The position numbers and the translations under genes were made by a program. Below the pieces are notes generated by a model. It had not been told where the DNA came from. It worked only from the letters and a program-made list of their open reading frames with translations, and ran no database searches. Of a stretch of DNA of 64,000 bases, positions 35,934 through 44,996 are shown piece after piece. How positions within the stretch are numbered: position 1 is the first letter of the stretch; every line of letters starts with the position of its first letter. The DNA lies in contig NZ_QNVT01000013.1 in the NCBI RefSeq assembly GCF_003385515.1, positions 1-64,000 on the forward strand. The letters run 5' to 3'. The DNA is from Chryseobacterium pennae (GTDB lineage Bacteria; Bacteroidota; Bacteroidia; Flavobacteriales; Weeksellaceae).

Positions 35934-37622
35934 GTGAATACATTACATCAAGAGGCCATTGAAGCATTCCGCCAAAAAAACTATGCTGTAGCGGCAAAAA
36001 ATTGGATCAAAGGACATGCTCTTCCGGATGACAGGGAGGAGCTTAAAGAAATTTATCTTTGGGCAAATTCTTTAAATGAAACTTCCCCGGACTCCGATCT
36101 TTGTTCGATATTGGGATTAATTGCTCTGGATCATCATGATATTTTTACGAATGACCGTGAAAAAGCTCTTCTCCAATGTATAGAATGGAGTAAACAGGGA
36201 ATCAGTATCAGCCCTAATCACCCATGGTGTCATCGTCATGCTGGATCTTCCTTCTATTGGATGAATCAATGGGAAGAAGCGGTTCCTTATTATGAAAAAG
36301 CAATATCATTAGTTCCATCACCAACTTTACAAGTTAGATTATTTACTATTAAAAATAAGAAGAACCCTCATCCTGATTTTCTGTTATTGGATGTGAATCC
36401 TGAGACTACCGAAGCAATGGAAGCCTATAATGCCGGTGTTGAAATTAATAGAATGCTCAATCAATATCCTCAGATGTCTGAGTTTGAAAAGGAGAGGCTT
36501 ACCCAATTGAAAAGAGATTGTTATGCCGTAGCTTACCGTCTTTATCGTAAAACGCTGATGGAAAGGAACGGAGATCCATACAATGAAGACCCCCATACCT
36601 TTGCGATGTGCTGTAATAACCTGGGGATAGAGCTTATCAACCAGGAAAAATATGACGAAGCCATTACTGTGACGACAGAAGGGATGAAATTCAGTTATTT
36701 CATGTACATTCTTCAAAACAGATTTAATGCCCACTTAGAAGCAGGAAACTTCGAAGAAGCAGTGGCAGATGGAGAAAAGCTGATGGAAGATTTTATAGAT
36801 GGAATGGATTCCGTAACCTATTTTACTATCACAGATCAGGTTTGCAGTAGCTATATGGAACTGAAGGATTACGAGTCTGCAATGGAATGGCTTAATGCCG
36901 GCATGGAAAGCTACTATTCTTTAGATGCTACAGATTCCTTATTAACCCATCCGGAAATTGTAAGATGCTTTACCAATTTTTATATTTATAAAGCTAAAAT
37001 TGAAGAACAGACAGGTATAAAACCAAATGTAAATACTGCATCTCAGGAGGCTGACAGCATTTTGGAAGAAATGCCGGATAATCCAAGTATATTAATCAGC
37101 CGTTCCAATATTTTTTTAGAAGAAGAAAATTATGAAAAGGCACTGGAATGCCTGCAATATGCTATCCATTTTGCGTCAGAACAAAATAAGATAAGATCTG
37201 TACAGGTAGTTTTATATAATATGGGATACATTCAGGTTGTAAAACTACAGGATGAAACATCAGCATTTGAAAGTTTTGAACAGAGTATTGCATTAGGAAA
37301 TGAAGACTTCTGGTGTTATTACTGGGCTGTTCATTGCGGATATCACTTACAGGAAAATGAAAAAACGGTAGAGTATGCTTTATTGGCTCTTCAGGTTTTA
37401 CCACAACAGGAAGGAGTAACTAAGGATATTATTGCAGAAGTTTATGAACATATAGGAACAGCACAATTGGACCTTGGCCAATATGCTGATGCAGCGGAAA
37501 ATCTGAAACTGTCTTTACAGTACAATCATTCATCCATAGCAGAAGATAATCTCAAAACAGCCGAAGCAGAAAATAAACGGAATAGTTCCGGAGGCTTTTT
37601 CAAAAAGATGTTTGGAAAATAG
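35934..37622 (+). CDS. TPR-repeat protein
   Basis: A 562-residue protein built mainly from tetratricopeptide repeats: HRHAGSSFYWMNQWEEAVPYYEKAISLVP (about 100-128), NNLGIELINQEKYDEAITVTTEGMKF (about 228-253), a SNIFLEEENYEKALECLQYAI unit (about 390) and GTAQLDLGQYADAAENLKLSLQYN near the C-terminus. No signal peptide is seen, so it is probably cytoplasmic. It likely serves as a binding scaffold for the product of the preceding gene, 17 bases upstream. The start is GTG 35934, since no ATG is available. The partner and process are unknown. Confidence 0.8.
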   Translation: MNTLHQEAIEAFRQKNYAVAAKNWIKGHALPDDREELKEIYLWANSLNETSPDSDLCSILGLIALDHHDIFTNDREKALLQCIEWSKQGISISPNHPWCHRHAGSSFYWMNQWEEAVPYYEKAISLVPSPTLQVRLFTIKNKKNPHPDFLLLDVNPETTEAMEAYNAGVEINRMLNQYPQMSEFEKERLTQLKRDCYAVAYRLYRKTLMERNGDPYNEDPHTFAMCCNNLGIELINQEKYDEAITVTTEGMKFSYFMYILQNRFNAHLEAGNFEEAVADGEKLMEDFIDGMDSVTYFTITDQVCSSYMELKDYESAMEWLNAGMESYYSLDATDSLLTHPEIVRCFTNFYIYKAKIEEQTGIKPNVNTASQEADSILEEMPDNPSILISRSNIFLEEENYEKALECLQYAIHFASEQNKIRSVQVVLYNMGYIQVVKLQDETSAFESFEQSIALGNEDFWCYYWAVHCGYHLQENEKTVEYALLALQVLPQQEGVTKDIIAEVYEHIGTAQLDLGQYADAAENLKLSLQYNHSSIAEDNLKTAEAENKRNSSGGFFKKMFGK

Positions 37623-37645
37623 GAAGGAATAAAGAATAAAGAATG

Positions 37646-37780
37646 AGGCTGGAGGCTGGAAGAGGGAAGTGCTGAAGGTCATAAGAAAGGCTATCATACT
37701 TTTTTTAAGTTGTTTATCATAATTTTCATTAGTTGTACGGCAAATAAAAACTCCCAGCTTCCATCTTCCCGCTTCCATCC
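37646..37780. repeat. Second cluster of the GGAAGCTGG-type interspersed repeat
   Basis: A purine-rich arm, GGCTGGAGGCTGGAAGAGGG, starts at 37646, and pyrimidine-rich copies (CTCCCAGCTTCCATCTTCC) lie at about 37751-37780. The arm shares 20 bases with the complement of the copy near 4200. The two arms here are again inverted to one another. Confidence 0.7.
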
Positions 37781-37791
37781 TAAAAAATACA

Positions 37792-37827
37792 AACCCCGAA
37801 GAATACTTTCCTCGGGGTTATTTTTTA
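37792..37827. terminator. Bidirectional terminator
   Basis: AACCCCGA (37792-37799) pairs with TCGGGGTT (37812-37819), with A-rich sequence to the left and a T-run to the right. It separates the convergent TPR and EamA genes. Confidence 0.85.
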
Positions 37828-37844
37828 TACATATTTTAAGTTCT

Positions 37845-38729
37845 CTAAGCGTGAGCCATGTTTTTCCGGTCGGAAATTACATTCAGTATGACTCCCAGTA
37901 AAATTAGGGTAATTCCTATCAATAAGTTGGTGGTAAACTTTTCATTAAACATAAATACACTTACCATTACAGCGACTACCGGCTCCAGTGCTCCTAAAAT
38001 AGCAACCGGGGTAGAACCAATGCTCTTAATGGCATATACCAGACATAAACTGGAAATAACTGTAGTAAGGAAAGCAAAAATAAGAAAGTTAATAAAGATA
38101 GTCATTGAAGGAATAGCAAATGATTCATGTCCTATAACAGACTTGCTCATAAAAAACAAAGACGTAAAAAGCATCGAGTAGAAGGTAAGCTTAAACCCGG
38201 AAACTTTCAGTTGGGATTTGTTGACAATTACCATATAAAGCGCATAAAACAATGAACTGAGCATAACAATTCCCAATCCTGCAAAATTAATCTCAAAACC
38301 TGTTCCTTTCATGCATAAAATAATCACTCCCGCAAAAGCAAGAAACAATGAAACTATAGACAGCTTGGTGAGTTTCTCTTTATAAAAGAAAAACATAATC
38401 AGCGCTACAATCACCGGATAGATGAACAGAACCGTAGAGGCAATTCCCGGGGTCAGAAAATCATACCCTATAAACAGAAATTCGGAGGAAAGGGCATAGC
38501 AAATTCCTAGGATAGCTAATATCAAAGCTTCCTTTTTATTGATTCTGAAATTTTGTTTGGAATAAATGAGATATCCACCCACCATTAAAGCTGAAAAGAA
38601 AAATCTGTAAAACAGAGTAATGTCCATTGGAAAATGAACCTGCTTGATTGGCAGAATAAAAATCGGAATCAATCCATATGAAACCGCTGACAAAACCCCC
38701 AATAAATAACCCCTAAGTTTTATTTGCAT
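37845..38729 (-). CDS. EamA/DMT family transporter
   Basis: A 294-residue membrane protein with ten hydrophobic segments in two repeated EamA halves, as in drug/metabolite exporters. The first half begins LRGYLLGVLSAVSYGLIPIFILP. The second starts at about residue 150 with GLGIVMLSSLFYALYMV and ends with ILGALEPVVAVMVSVFMFNEKFTTNLLIG, the usual GALEPV..E motif. I start at ATG 38729; the frame is open to 38771, but that part lies in the terminator hairpin of the next gene. Substrate unknown. It lies next to the lipid genes without an obvious link. Confidence 0.88.
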   Translation of the reverse strand: MQIKLRGYLLGVLSAVSYGLIPIFILPIKQVHFPMDITLFYRFFFSALMVGGYLIYSKQNFRINKKEALILAILGICYALSSEFLFIGYDFLTPGIASTVLFIYPVIVALIMFFFYKEKLTKLSIVSLFLAFAGVIILCMKGTGFEINFAGLGIVMLSSLFYALYMVIVNKSQLKVSGFKLTFYSMLFTSLFFMSKSVIGHESFAIPSMTIFINFLIFAFLTTVISSLCLVYAIKSIGSTPVAILGALEPVVAVMVSVFMFNEKFTTNLLIGITLILLGVILNVISDRKNMAHA

Positions 38730-38753
38730 TGTATTAGTTATAGTTTTTAAAAC

Positions 38754-38789
38754 AAAAAACCACTGAATCAAGTAGATCAGTGGTTTTTT
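38754..38789 (-). terminator. Terminator of the acyltransferase gene
   Basis: AAAAAACCACTGA and TCAGTGGTTTTTT form a perfect 13-bp stem with a 10-base loop; on the minus strand a T-run ends it. It lies between the 38806 gene and the EamA gene. Confidence 0.88.
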
Positions 38790-38805
38790 ATATTTTGTTA
38801 AAGAA

Positions 38806-40080
38806 TTAGATCGGTTTAAAACTTAATCCCTGTTCCTGCAGTAATAGTTGTTCCTGCTCTTTATAGTAACCACTTACTAGTTTATCGTGAATCCCTTCAA
38901 ACGCGGCCAGAGTTTCATTAATTTCTGAATCCGTATGAGAAGCGGTAGGAATCAGTCTTAAAAGAATCATTCCCTTAGGAATTACCGGATATACTACCAC
39001 TGAAGTAAAGATCCCGTAATTTTCTCTAAGATCTTTTACCAATAGAGTCGCTTCAACAGGAGTTCCCTGCATCATTACCGGAGTTACACAAGTGTTGGTA
39101 TCACCAATATTGAATCCTCTTTCTTTTAATCCGCTCTGTAGTTTTTCTACATTTTCCCAAAGTTTAGCTTTGATCTCAGGTCTTGATCTCAGTAGCTCTA
39201 ATCTTTTCAATCCTCCAATTACCATTGGCATCGTAAGAGATTTTGCGAAGATTTGTGATCTCAGGTTAAATTTCAGGTATCTGATAATGTCTTTGTCTCC
39301 CGCAAGGAATGCTCCGAAACCAGCCATTGATTTTGCAAAAGTAGAGAAATATACGTCAATCTGATCGTTACAATCCTGCTCTTCACCAACTCCGGCACCT
39401 GTTTTACCTAGTGTTCCGAAACCGTGTGCATCATCTACTAAAAGTCTGAACTGGTATTTTGATTTAAGTTCGCAGATCTCTTTAATTTTTCCCTGCTGAC
39501 CTCTCATTCCGAAAACTCCTTCCGTAATCACAAGGATTCCTCCTCCTGTTTCTTCTGCTACTTTGGTAGCTCTCTGAAGATTTTTCTCAAGACTCGCCAT
39601 ATCGTTGTGCTTGTAAGTAAATCTTTTACCAGCATGAAGTCTTACTCCATCCACAATGCAGGCATGAGAATCCATATCATAAACAATAACGTCATTTCTG
39701 CTTACCAAAGCATCAATGGTAGAAACCATTCCCTGGTAACCGAAATTCAATAAATATGCTGATTCTTTTTGTACGAAGTCTGCCAATTCTCTTTCCAACT
39801 GAAGGTGCTGATCTGTTTCTCCAGACATCGCCCTTGCTCCCATTGGATAGAACATTCCGTATTCTGCAGCCGCCTTGGCATCTGCTTCAATTACCTCAGG
39901 ATGATTACATAACCCTAAATAATCATTGGCACTCCAGAAAATTACTTCTCTACCCTGAAATTGCATTCTTGGGCCGATAGGTCCCTCTAATCTTGGGAAA
40001 ATGAAATATCCTTCTCCATAATCTGCAAATTGTCCAAGAGGTCCTGGATTTTCTTTTATTCTTTCAAAAATATCCAACAT
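38806..40080 (-). CDS. Alpha-oxoamine synthase, probable cysteate fatty-acyltransferase (serine palmitoyltransferase-like)
   Basis: A 424-residue PLP enzyme of the alpha-oxoamine synthase family (KBL, SPT, BioF). Landmarks are SANDYLGL (50-57), the cofactor-stacking H139 in DMDSHACIVDG, DDAHG (216-220) and the PLP lysine K250 in STFAKSMAGFGAF. In Flavobacteriia enzymes of this type condense cysteate with an acyl thioester in the first lipid step of sulfonolipid (capnine) synthesis. Serine palmitoyltransferase for sphingolipids is the main alternative. The adjacent cysteine-synthase-like gene, which could supply cysteate, makes the sulfonolipid role more likely. The last residues (QEQLLLQEQGLSFKPI) form a Gln/Leu-rich tail. 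Confidence 0.8.
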   Translation of the reverse strand: MLDIFERIKENPGPLGQFADYGEGYFIFPRLEGPIGPRMQFQGREVIFWSANDYLGLCNHPEVIEADAKAAAEYGMFYPMGARAMSGETDQHLQLERELADFVQKESAYLLNFGYQGMVSTIDALVSRNDVIVYDMDSHACIVDGVRLHAGKRFTYKHNDMASLEKNLQRATKVAEETGGGILVITEGVFGMRGQQGKIKEICELKSKYQFRLLVDDAHGFGTLGKTGAGVGEEQDCNDQIDVYFSTFAKSMAGFGAFLAGDKDIIRYLKFNLRSQIFAKSLTMPMVIGGLKRLELLRSRPEIKAKLWENVEKLQSGLKERGFNIGDTNTCVTPVMMQGTPVEATLLVKDLRENYGIFTSVVVYPVIPKGMILLRLIPTASHTDSEINETLAAFEGIHDKLVSGYYKEQEQLLLQEQGLSFKPI

Positions 40081-40100
40081 TGTATCGTAATTTTTAAGTG

Positions 40101-40137
40101 AAAAAGCCTTTCTTGTAGAACACGCAAAAGGCTTTAT
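40101..40137 (-). terminator. Terminator-like hairpin between the two lipid genes
   Basis: AAAAAGCCTTT (40101-40111) pairs with AAAGGCTTTAT (40127-40137) on the minus strand, with a T-run after it. No clear promoter lies between it and the start at 40080, so partial read-through is likely. Confidence 0.6.
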
Positions 40138-40160
40138 TTGTATCGTGATTTTATTTGTTC

Positions 40161-41198
40161 CTATTTAATAAACTCGGTCTTGAAGACTTCGTCGTAATTG
40201 TGGACACAGTTGTTAACAAATCCCTGTTCGGCCATCCACTTATCACTGTATACTTTAGTGATGTATCTTGAACCGTGGTCAGGATAGATTAAAACAACCA
40301 TATCATTTTCGGTTAATTCGTGGGAATTTGCATATTGCATCAGTCCCTGAGTCACAGCTCCTGTAGTATAACCTCCCATGATAGCTTCCTTCAAAGCAAT
40401 TTCACGGGTTCTGTACGCGGCCATTTCATCATTTACCCTTACAAACTCATCTACCTTATCGAATAGAAGAGCAGAAGGAATCAAATTTTTTCCCATTCCC
40501 TCAATCTGATAAGGGTGTACATCTTCCTTGTGAATCTCACCTGTCTCGTGATAGCTTTTTAATATAGAACCATCTGCATCCACCCCAATAATTTTAATAT
40601 CCGGGTTTTTCTCCTTCAAAAACTTTGCTGAACCAGATAAAGTACCTCCTGTTCCGGTACAGGCAAAAAGGTGAGTGATCTTACCTTCTGTCTGTTCCCA
40701 GATTTCAGGACCTGTGGTCTGGTAATGGGCATCAATATTCAGTTCATTAAAGTACTGATTGATGTAAATAGAATTGGGAGTTTCCAAAGCAATTCTTTTC
40801 GCTACTTCATAATAAGATCTTGGATCATCCGCAGGTACATTGGCAGGACATATATATACAGTAGCTCCTAATGCTTTTAGATAAGCAATTTTCTCAGGTT
40901 TTGTTTTGTCGCTTACAGCGAGAATACATTTATATCCCTTGATGATACATACCATTGCAATAGAAAACCCAGTGTTTCCTGATGTAGTTTCTACAACTAC
41001 GGAATCTTCTTTCAATAAGCCTCTTTCCTCTGCGTTCTCAATAATATGAAGTGCGATTCGGTCTTTGGTGGAATGTCCAGGATTATATGATTCTAACTTG
41101 GCATAAACGGTTGCTGGAATATCTTTTGTAACAGTATTTAGCTTCACCATAGGAGTGTGTCCTATTAGGCCAAGAATATTATCGTAAACATTACTCAT
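40161..41198 (-). CDS. Cysteine-synthase-family PLP enzyme, probable cysteate synthase
   Basis: A 345-residue fold-type II PLP enzyme. The PLP lysine is K45 in NPGHSTKDR, where standard cysteine synthases have NPGGSVKDR. The substrate loop is TSGNTG (72-77), the phosphate-binding glycine loop is GTGTGGTLSG, and the C-terminal GGYTTGAVTQG follows. A C-terminal tail of about 35 residues (FVNNCVHNYDEVFKTEFIK) is longer than in CysK. In sulfonolipid producers a homologue makes cysteate from O-phosphoserine and sulfite for the acyltransferase encoded next door. Cysteine synthase or cystathionine beta-synthase are the alternatives. A TATTTTTG box at 41229-41236 is its likely -7 element. Confidence 0.8.
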   Translation of the reverse strand: MSNVYDNILGLIGHTPMVKLNTVTKDIPATVYAKLESYNPGHSTKDRIALHIIENAEERGLLKEDSVVVETTSGNTGFSIAMVCIIKGYKCILAVSDKTKPEKIAYLKALGATVYICPANVPADDPRSYYEVAKRIALETPNSIYINQYFNELNIDAHYQTTGPEIWEQTEGKITHLFACTGTGGTLSGSAKFLKEKNPDIKIIGVDADGSILKSYHETGEIHKEDVHPYQIEGMGKNLIPSALLFDKVDEFVRVNDEMAAYRTREIALKEAIMGGYTTGAVTQGLMQYANSHELTENDMVVLIYPDHGSRYITKVYSDKWMAEQGFVNNCVHNYDEVFKTEFIK

Positions 41199-41228
41199 TA
41201 TTTGTTATTTTCAATAAAAATCTGACTG

Positions 41229-41236
41229 CAAAAATA
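41229..41236 (-). promoter_or_regulatory. Possible -7 box for the cysteate-synthase-like gene
   Basis: TATTTTTG on the minus strand, 30 bases before the start codon. No clear TTG lies at the right distance. Confidence 0.45.
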
Positions 41237-41420
41237 CAAAAAAATAAATAATTACTAAACTTTTGTTTGATTTCTAGGGCATCGTTACGTAAAAAATTAT
41301 TTTCCTGTTTACAGTATTAGCACGAGTTTAATCGCAAATTTTGCGCCAAGTTTTTAAATTTTGTTAAAAACAATATAAAATAATATAAAAGCCTTATTTT
41401 CGCATAATTGATTTAATACT

Positions 41421-44400
41421 ATGAAAAATTGGACTTTTAGGCAATGGAACACCGTTTTAGGATGGGTGATTTTCGTCATTGCGTTTTTCACGTACTTGTC
41501 CACAATAGAACCCAATTTCAGTTTTTGGGATTGTGGCGAGTACATTTCTTCTGCAGTAAAACTTGAAGTAACGCACGCTCCCGGAGCAGCTTTATTCCAG
41601 ATAGTGGGTGCCGTGGCAGCCATTTTTGCATTAGGGAAAGGCGAAAATTATTCCATCGTAATCAACGCGATGTCTGCATTGTTCAGTGCGCTGACTATTT
41701 TATTTTTGTTCTGGACGATCACTCATTTTGTGAGAAGGCTTCTCAACAAAGATTTTGAAGAAATTACAAAACATCAGGAAATCTCTATTTTATTTGCCGG
41801 AGCGGTAGGAGCACTTTGCTTCACCTTCTCAGATACCTTCTGGTTCTCGGCAGTAGAAGGTGAGGTTTACTCAATGGCTTCTATGTTTATTGCGCTTTTG
41901 GTCTGGTTGATTACGAAATGGGAAAATGAGTATCAGGCAGCAGACAGTGAGAGATGGATTATTCTAATTTTCTTCGTTTTAGGACTTTCCATTGGGGTGC
42001 ATATGATGTGTATGCTGGCAACTCCTATGGTATGTCTTGTATATTATGCAAGAAATTATAAGTTTACCTGGAAGAATTTTATCTGGGCAAACCTTATTAC
42101 ATTAGGAATTCTGATCGTCGTTTTCAAAATTATTTTCCCTTTGATTATGACGATGTTCGGAAGACTTGAGATCTTCTTTGTGAATGGTCTTGGACTTCCT
42201 TTCCACTCAGGAACTATTGCAGCATTTATCATCATGGTAGCGATCTGCTATTTCCTGATTAAGTATGCGAGAAAAGCAAAAAAGAATATTTATCAAACAG
42301 CTGCTTTATCTGTAGTTTTTATGATGATTGGTTTCTCTTGCTGGATGGTAATCCCAATCAGAGCGAATGCTAATCCGCCAATGAACCTTAATGACCCGGA
42401 TACTGCAATTGGTATGCTGGATTATTATAACAGAGAGCAATATGGTGACTGGCCGACAATTTACGGACAAAACTATACTGCTTTCCTTGATGCCAACGGA
42501 ATCCAAAAGAACGAAGACGGAAGCTTTAAAACAAAAAAGACCGGAGAAATCTACGAAAAAGATGAAAAAACGGGAACCTACAGAAAGACAGGAGACCGAT
42601 TCAACTATATTTTCAGTCAGTCTCAGATAAGCTTAATGCCAAGAATGTTTAATGAGGATAAAGATGTAATGGCCAACTACATTTCAATGTACGGAGCTCC
42701 TGATTTTACATTCAATTATGCGAATGAAGATGTGGCAGACAACCCTCAGGCTAAACAGATTTTTGATGAGCTGAGAGCTAAATATGATGATAAATCTATT
42801 ACCGCTGCAGATTATTTAAAGGTAAAACCTTATAACCTTATCAATGTTCAGAAGCCATCACTGCTTCAGAATATGGATTACTTTATTTCCTTCCAGAACG
42901 GATATTATTTTGTAAGATACCTGATGTGGAACTTCGTGGGAAGACAGAATGACCTTGAAGGAAACATGGAAATCACAAAAGGAAACTGGATTTCCGGAAT
43001 TCCGTTTATTGATAATGTAAACGTAGGAAACCAGGATAAAATGCCTGCAAAATTCAAGAATGAAAGTACTGTAGCATTTTTCTTCCTTCCGTTAATCCTA
43101 GGGCTAGTTGGGTTCTTTTTCCAACTGAACAGAGATTTCGGAAGATTCTATGCTTTATTATCCTTATTTATTATTACAAGTGTCGGAATTGTCTTCTATA
43201 CAGGAGTAAAACCTTTTGAACCGAGAGAAAGAGATTATGCAATGGTAGGTTCATTCTATGCCTTTGCTATCTGGATCGGACTGGGAGCAGGAGCTATTTT
43301 GTGGTTCGTACAGTCTAAGATCAAATCTAATGGTGCTAATATTGCCCTGGGAGTTGTTATGTTAGGAATTCCTTTTATGATGGGCTTCCAGAATTATAAT
43401 GTTCACAACAGAAGTAACAGATATACCGCATACGACTATGCTTACTCAGTGTTAAAATCATTACCAAAGAACGGTATTCTATTCGTGTATGGTGATAATG
43501 ATACGTATCCGGTTTGGGCAATCCAGGAAACGGAAAGATTCAGAGACGATGTAAAAGTGGTTAACTTTACGCTTGCTTCAACGCCTTGGAATCTTGACCA
43601 GGTAAAAAGAAGAACGTATAACGCAATGGGAATTCCAAGTGAATTGACTCACGAGGATTACAGAGACGGAGTAAACGACCAGATCTATATGATGAAGAAG
43701 GAAGATTGGGAAGGAGTTTTCTCTATGCTGAAAGAGCAAGGTGTTCCGGATACAGAATTCCAGGACTTCAGAAAATATCTTACACAGGATTCTTTAACAC
43801 TGAAAGAAGCGATTAAGTTTATTAAATTCAAATCTCCTGAAAAAGATCAGTTACTGAAAATGTATTTCGGAGAAGAGAAATATGAAAAATATAATATTCT
43901 TCCGGTTAATAAATTTATCCTTCCTGTAAATAAAGACAATGCTTTAAAAGCAGGAATTATCAATAAGGAAGATCTTTCGAAGGTAGCGAATCAGATTATG
44001 ATTACTTACAAAGGAAATACATTATATAAAAACAACCTGATTCTAATGGATTTATTGGCGAACTTCGACTGGAAACGCCCAATTAACTTCTCTTCAGGAG
44101 GAATCTATGACAGTGAAAATATTTTCTACCTTAATGATTATCTCCAGTTTGACGGGTTCAGCTACAGATTGATTCCGATTCAAACTTTACCATCAGCAGA
44201 CGGAGATATGGGAAGAGTGGATGCCGAGAATCTTTATAATGTAGTGAAAAGCTTCAGATGGGGTAACTTTAAAGATCTGAGTGCTCACTTTGATGAAACA
44301 GCAACTTCTAATATCATCAGCTACAGAATGTCAGCAAGCAGAGCCGCTTCAGCATTGGCATTAAAGGGACAGAAAGCAAAAGCATTAGAAATTCTGGATC

Positions 44401-44906
44401 TTGCAGCAAAAGAAATTCCTGCTGAAAAATACAATGACCCACGTTCATTAAGCTCAATTGTAACCGGATATATCATTGCAGGACAAGAGCAGAAAGGATT
44501 GCAGCTGGCAGAAGTACTTAAAAAAGGAATCTTTGATGAGTATGACTATTATCTAAGTCTTTCCAAGTCTGATCAAAGCTACTTAAGAAGACAGATGAGA
44601 ACAAAACCAATGGAATATTCTCTTGTTGTAGCAGCGGTTACAGATGCTTATATGAAGATTGGACAGAAAGAAAAAGCGTATGCTTATCTGGTAAAATCCA
44701 TTGAGCCGATCGACAAAAAATTCAATGCTTTTGTAAAAGAACTTCAGCAGATGGGCAAAGAAAAAGCAATGAAAGAATCTGAAGATGTTCAAAAGATCAC
44801 ACCATTCTATCAGTATTTATTTGATGTCATGGAGCCTTTTGATTCCACTTATTCCAAGGAAAAAGAAGATCAGATCACTTCAGCGATAATTAAAGCAACA
44901 CAATAA
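41421..44906 (+). CDS. DUF2723 membrane protein (probable protein O-glycosyltransferase) with TPR-like tail
   Basis: An 1161-residue polytopic protein. The N-terminus has DUF2723, with LSTIEPNFSFWDCGEYISSAVKLEVTHAPG, where the conserved acidic residue follows the first helix as in GT-C mannosyltransferases. About twelve transmembrane helices follow to residue 670, with a large insert (about 320-540). The periplasmic C-terminus (about 680-1160) has VYGDNDTYPVWAIQE and helical repeats near 960-1140. The family is annotated as GT117-like and probably adds sugars to exported proteins or lipids from a polyprenyl donor; the substrate is unknown. It is divergent from the sulfonolipid pair and closed by a UUCG-loop terminator. 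Confidence 0.9.
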   Translation: MKNWTFRQWNTVLGWVIFVIAFFTYLSTIEPNFSFWDCGEYISSAVKLEVTHAPGAALFQIVGAVAAIFALGKGENYSIVINAMSALFSALTILFLFWTITHFVRRLLNKDFEEITKHQEISILFAGAVGALCFTFSDTFWFSAVEGEVYSMASMFIALLVWLITKWENEYQAADSERWIILIFFVLGLSIGVHMMCMLATPMVCLVYYARNYKFTWKNFIWANLITLGILIVVFKIIFPLIMTMFGRLEIFFVNGLGLPFHSGTIAAFIIMVAICYFLIKYARKAKKNIYQTAALSVVFMMIGFSCWMVIPIRANANPPMNLNDPDTAIGMLDYYNREQYGDWPTIYGQNYTAFLDANGIQKNEDGSFKTKKTGEIYEKDEKTGTYRKTGDRFNYIFSQSQISLMPRMFNEDKDVMANYISMYGAPDFTFNYANEDVADNPQAKQIFDELRAKYDDKSITAADYLKVKPYNLINVQKPSLLQNMDYFISFQNGYYFVRYLMWNFVGRQNDLEGNMEITKGNWISGIPFIDNVNVGNQDKMPAKFKNESTVAFFFLPLILGLVGFFFQLNRDFGRFYALLSLFIITSVGIVFYTGVKPFEPRERDYAMVGSFYAFAIWIGLGAGAILWFVQSKIKSNGANIALGVVMLGIPFMMGFQNYNVHNRSNRYTAYDYAYSVLKSLPKNGILFVYGDNDTYPVWAIQETERFRDDVKVVNFTLASTPWNLDQVKRRTYNAMGIPSELTHEDYRDGVNDQIYMMKKEDWEGVFSMLKEQGVPDTEFQDFRKYLTQDSLTLKEAIKFIKFKSPEKDQLLKMYFGEEKYEKYNILPVNKFILPVNKDNALKAGIINKEDLSKVANQIMITYKGNTLYKNNLILMDLLANFDWKRPINFSSGGIYDSENIFYLNDYLQFDGFSYRLIPIQTLPSADGDMGRVDAENLYNVVKSFRWGNFKDLSAHFDETATSNIISYRMSASRAASALALKGQKAKALEILDLAAKEIPAEKYNDPRSLSSIVTGYIIAGQEQKGLQLAEVLKKGIFDEYDYYLSLSKSDQSYLRRQMRTKPMEYSLVVAAVTDAYMKIGQKEKAYAYLVKSIEPIDKKFNAFVKELQQMGKEKAMKESEDVQKITPFYQYLFDVMEPFDSTYSKEKEDQITSAIIKATQ

Positions 44907-44915
44907 AACATTTTT

Positions 44916-44943
44916 AAAAACGGAACTTCGGTTCCGTTTTTTT
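44916..44943 (+). terminator. Terminator with cUUCGg tetraloop
   Basis: AAAAACGGAAC and GTTCCGTTTTT form an 11-bp perfect stem around a stable TTCG tetraloop, followed by T. Confidence 0.95.
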
Positions 44944-44947
44944 GTTA

Positions 44948-44978
44948 TTGGGAATCCTGAATTTTAAGATTATATTTG
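44948..44978 (+). promoter_or_regulatory. Promoter of the GT-C-like gene
   Basis: TTG at 44948-44950 and TATATTTG at 44971-44978, with a 20-base spacer, 18 bases before the start codon. Confidence 0.75.
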
Positions 44979-44996
44979 TGAAACTAAAAATGCATA

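Noticed and set aside
38730..38771. Longer start for the EamA transporter
   Set aside because: It begins inside the perfect terminator hairpin of the preceding gene; the shorter start gives a normal EamA N-terminus.
41354..41623. Open frame antisense to the start of the DUF2723 gene
   Set aside because: It is the shadow of a strongly supported coding region, with no recognisable domain and no promoter of its own.
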